From UBA1494_A sp963973975 (lineage in GTDB: Bacteria; Bacteroidota; Bacteroidia; Flavobacteriales_E; Vicingaceae): 64,000 nucleotides of DNA. The position numbers and the translations under genes are program-made. Every line of letters starts with the position of its first letter. Position 1 is the stretch's first letter. The notes under the pieces are model-generated. The model made no database searches, had not been told where the DNA came from, and saw only the letters and a list, made by a program, of their open reading frames with translations. Shown here in pieces: positions 61,765 to 64,000 of the stretch. The stretch is from the NCBI GenBank assembly GCA_963973975.1, contig CAXBCF010000007.1, forward strand, positions 1-64,000. The letters are read 5' to 3'.

Positions 61765-63414
61765 ATGGCTGAAATTATAAAAATGCCCAAATTGAGTGAT
61801 ACCATGGAAGAGGGTGTGGTAGCGAAGTGGCATAAAAAAGTTGGAGATAAAGTAGAAGATGGAGAATTGCTCGCCGATATCGAAACCGATAAGGCTACCA
61901 TGGAGTTTGAGTCATTTCAATCAGGAGTGCTTTTACACCAAGGAGTTGCTGAGGGGGAAGCTGCGGCAGTTGAATCCATATTAGCAATTGTGGGAGAGAA
62001 AGATGAGGATTTTTCTGATTTATTGAAAGAGAATGAATCAAAAGCCTCAAGCTCAAAAAAAGATGATGCTTCTGAAAAAGACTCAGAAAAATCGGATGAA
62101 AGTAAATCAGGCGGAGAAGAGTCTAAGGAAAAAGAAACAAAAGAAGAAAGTAGGGTTGATACTTCTGAGATTGCTGCTACCATTATAAAAATGCCGAAGC
62201 TTAGCGATACCATGAAAGAAGGTACAGTAGCTTCTTGGATGAAGAAAGAAGGAGAGGAAGTAAAGTCAGGTGAAATTCTTGCCGAAATTGAGACAGATAA
62301 AGCAACCATGGAATTTGAGTCTTTTGAAGACGGTGTTGTGCTTTATCATGGAGTCAAAGCAGGTGATTCTGCTCCGGTTGATGCTATTTTGGCAATTGTT
62401 GGAGAAAAAGGAGCTGATTATAAAAAATTAATCCAGGCTTACAGTCAAAACGGCAATAGCAAAGAGGATAATGGCAAAGAAGAAAGTAAATCAGAATCAA
62501 AGAAAGAGGATGATACATCTTTAGAAGACAAACGTGCTGAAAAAACAGAAGAAAAATCCACTGATGGAAGGTTAAAAATTTCTCCGCTTGCACAACGTTT
62601 AGCAGATGAGAAAAACATTGATGTTTCTCAAATCAGTGGAACAGGAGATGGTGGTAGAATTATTAAAAGAGACATTGAAAACTTTGAACCTTCATCTACA
62701 AAAGCTCAATCTGGAAAAGTTGCTGGAGCAAATGAAAGTTACGATGAGGTTGCAGTATCTCAAATGAGAAAAACCATTGCTAAGCGACTAGGTGAAAGTA
62801 AATTCTCTGCACCGCATTTCTATCTGACCATTGACATTGACATGGATCAAGCAATTGAAGCTAGAAAAGCGATTAATGAACTTCCGGATACGAAAGTTTC
62901 CTTCAATGATTTGGTGATTAAATCGGCTGCAGCTGCTTTAAAGAAACATCCAAAAGTTAATTCTGCTTGGTTAGGAGATAAAATTAGATTCAACCACCAC
63001 GTTCACATTGGTGTTGCTGTAGCTGTTGATGAGGGTTTGGTTGTTCCTGTTGTTAAATTTGCTGATCAAAAGCAATTGTCTTCAATTACATCAGAAGTGA
63101 AAGACTTTGCTCAAAGAGCAAGAGATAAAAAATTGCAATTAGATGAAATGGAAGGCAGTACTTTCTCAATTTCAAATTTGGGAATGTTCGGAATCGAAGA
63201 GTTTACCGCAATTATAAATCCACCTAATGCTTGTATTATGGCAATTGGTGCAATTCGACAAGAGCCTGTGGTAAAAGATGGAGCAATTGTAGTAGGAAAT
63301 CGAATGAAAGTAACCATGTCTTGTGATCATCGAGTTGTGGATGGCGCAACAGGGTCTGAGTTTTTACAAACTTTTAAAACCTTTTTGCAAAATCCAGTAA
63401 CAATATTAGGATAG
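61765..63414 (+). CDS. pdhC: Dihydrolipoamide acetyltransferase (E2 of pyruvate dehydrogenase)
   Basis: 549 aa. Two lipoyl domains (about 1-78 and 132-210), each with the lipoylated Lys in ETDKATMEFES; acidic Ser/Lys/Glu linkers; an E3-binding domain at about 272-307 (ISPLAQRLADEKNIDVSQIS, GDGGRIIKRDIE); and the catalytic domain ending with CDHRVVDGATGSEFLQTF (His-xxx-Asp at about 521). It forms the complex core and transfers acetyl groups to CoA. It starts 15 bp after pdhA. Confidence 0.97.
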   Translation: MAEIIKMPKLSDTMEEGVVAKWHKKVGDKVEDGELLADIETDKATMEFESFQSGVLLHQGVAEGEAAAVESILAIVGEKDEDFSDLLKENESKASSSKKDDASEKDSEKSDESKSGGEESKEKETKEESRVDTSEIAATIIKMPKLSDTMKEGTVASWMKKEGEEVKSGEILAEIETDKATMEFESFEDGVVLYHGVKAGDSAPVDAILAIVGEKGADYKKLIQAYSQNGNSKEDNGKEESKSESKKEDDTSLEDKRAEKTEEKSTDGRLKISPLAQRLADEKNIDVSQISGTGDGGRIIKRDIENFEPSSTKAQSGKVAGANESYDEVAVSQMRKTIAKRLGESKFSAPHFYLTIDIDMDQAIEARKAINELPDTKVSFNDLVIKSAAAALKKHPKVNSAWLGDKIRFNHHVHIGVAVAVDEGLVVPVVKFADQKQLSSITSEVKDFAQRARDKKLQLDEMEGSTFSISNLGMFGIEEFTAIINPPNACIMAIGAIRQEPVVKDGAIVVGNRMKVTMSCDHRVVDGATGSEFLQTFKTFLQNPVTILG

Positions 63415-63431
63415 TAAATAATTCAAAATTT

Positions 63432-63468
63432 AAAAACCCCATTCGCTATTCGCAGATGGGGCTTTTTG
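63432..63468 (+). terminator. Intrinsic terminator of the pdhA-pdhC operon
   Basis: Arms AAAAACCCCAT (63432-63442) and ATGGGGCTTTT (63456-63466), one mismatch, ending in Ts, 17 bp past the E2 stop. With A-rich left arm it may also serve the convergent azurin-like gene. Confidence 0.85.
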
Positions 63469-63492
63469 CTTTATTAACTCTGAGCTAGTTTA

Positions 63493-64000
63493 CTACTCAA
63501 CATTTAATCTCCCAATCATGCTTGTATGACCTGGGTATGTGCAGATGTAGTGGTATGAACCTTTAGCAGGTGCATCAAATTCAATTTCAATGGTTTCGCC
63601 CATATTTAAAATTTTAGTGTGAACCAATACGTTTGGATTGTCTGGAATAAAATTGTTATCAGCTCCTGCTTGAATTCCTTGAGTAGAAACTTCTTGACCT
63701 GTTCCTAATTTCACTAATACAAAATTGTGGAGCATTCCAGCAGCACTACTTTGATTTTTAAATGTCAATTTAACTTTTGAATTTGCAGGAATACTCAGTG
63801 TTTTCGGTTCAAAAGAAATTTCCGCCATTGTCTCGCCTTTTGCAATTAGCTCAATACTGACTTCTTGCTTTTCTTTAACTTCAGTTTCTTCTACTACCTC
63901 TTTGGTCTCTTGCTTTTCAGTAGTTGAATTTTCCGACTTTTTAGTTGATTGATCTGAAGCTTCGCCTCCGCAAGCAATCATACTAGCTATTATAACTGTA
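63493..64000 (-). CDS. Azurin/plastocyanin-like copper lipoprotein (5' end outside window)
   Basis: The frame stays open to the window edge and reads TVIIASMIACGGEASDQ, so the real start lies beyond 64000; the Cys is a lipobox Cys and the signal begins further right. After a long Glu/Lys/Thr linker (EKQETKEVVEETEVKEKQEV) comes a cupredoxin domain: MAEISFEPKTLSIPANSKVK, LHNFVLVKLG (first His ligand), and YICTYPGHTSMIG (Cys, His and Met ligands). It would be a periplasmic or surface electron carrier. Convergent with the pdh operon. Confidence 0.9.
   Translation of the reverse strand, partial: TVIIASMIACGGEASDQSTKKSENSTTEKQETKEVVEETEVKEKQEVSIELIAKGETMAEISFEPKTLSIPANSKVKLTFKNQSSAAGMLHNFVLVKLGTGQEVSTQGIQAGADNNFIPDNPNVLVHTKILNMGETIEIEFDAPAKGSYHYICTYPGHTSMIGRLNVE

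Overview
The window is a low-GC chromosome segment of a Bacteroidota bacterium, probably a free-living Flavobacteriia/Cytophagia-type organism; I cannot place it lower. Evidence: type IX secretion and gliding genes (porU, porV, a PorP/SprF protein, gldJ, a porG-like pair), TonB receptors carrying carboxypeptidase-regulatory-like domains, a group II (Bacteroidota-type) geranylgeranylglyceryl phosphate synthase, DUF4296 and Big_5 lipoproteins, almost no Shine-Dalgarno sequences, and many TAnnTTTG -7 promoter elements that settle several start codons. I recognised no tRNA, rRNA, CRISPR array or intact transposase.

Layout. 1-3150 is an accessory island: a broken copy of the 3' part of the neighbouring TonB receptor gene (1-133), a large hairpin, a two-gene PIN-nuclease module bracketed by 11-bp inverted repeats, a small lipoprotein gene and about 650 bp without a convincing gene. 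3151-8334 (minus) is thiamine and cofactor uptake: a TPP-riboswitch-controlled TonB receptor behind a PnuC-type transporter, a NadR-like kinase, GGGP synthase and a phosphopantetheinyl transferase. ahcY follows. 10744-19820 is one operon encoding a giant TonB receptor, a 1403-aa protein with a T9SS-type C-terminus and a PorV-like barrel; this is the best candidate for a little-described secretion or assembly system. 19906-28052 holds greA, a HIT protein, ruvC, a flippase-like protein, a glycosyltransferase, an oligopeptide permease, a fatty-acid transporter and ligA.

28053-28924 is a second accessory spot: a three-unit palindromic operator-like array with 33-bp period, a decayed AAA ATPase fragment, and a 465-bp MITE-like element that interrupts it. 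A second copy of the element (59606-60092) lies between ispF and cdd. The two copies differ by clean insertions of smaller palindromic units.

28925-49951 is housekeeping: recQ, prfB, murI, the envelope operon skp-skp-bamA-uppS-porG-like (the order known from Porphyromonas gingivalis), nadK, a second Omp85 protein, pdxJ, pyrC, comF and others. 49958-59594 is murF, gldJ and porP/sprF on the minus strand, divergent from porU-porV-ispF. The window ends with cdd, the pyruvate dehydrogenase E1-alpha and E2 genes, and an azurin-like lipoprotein cut by the window edge.
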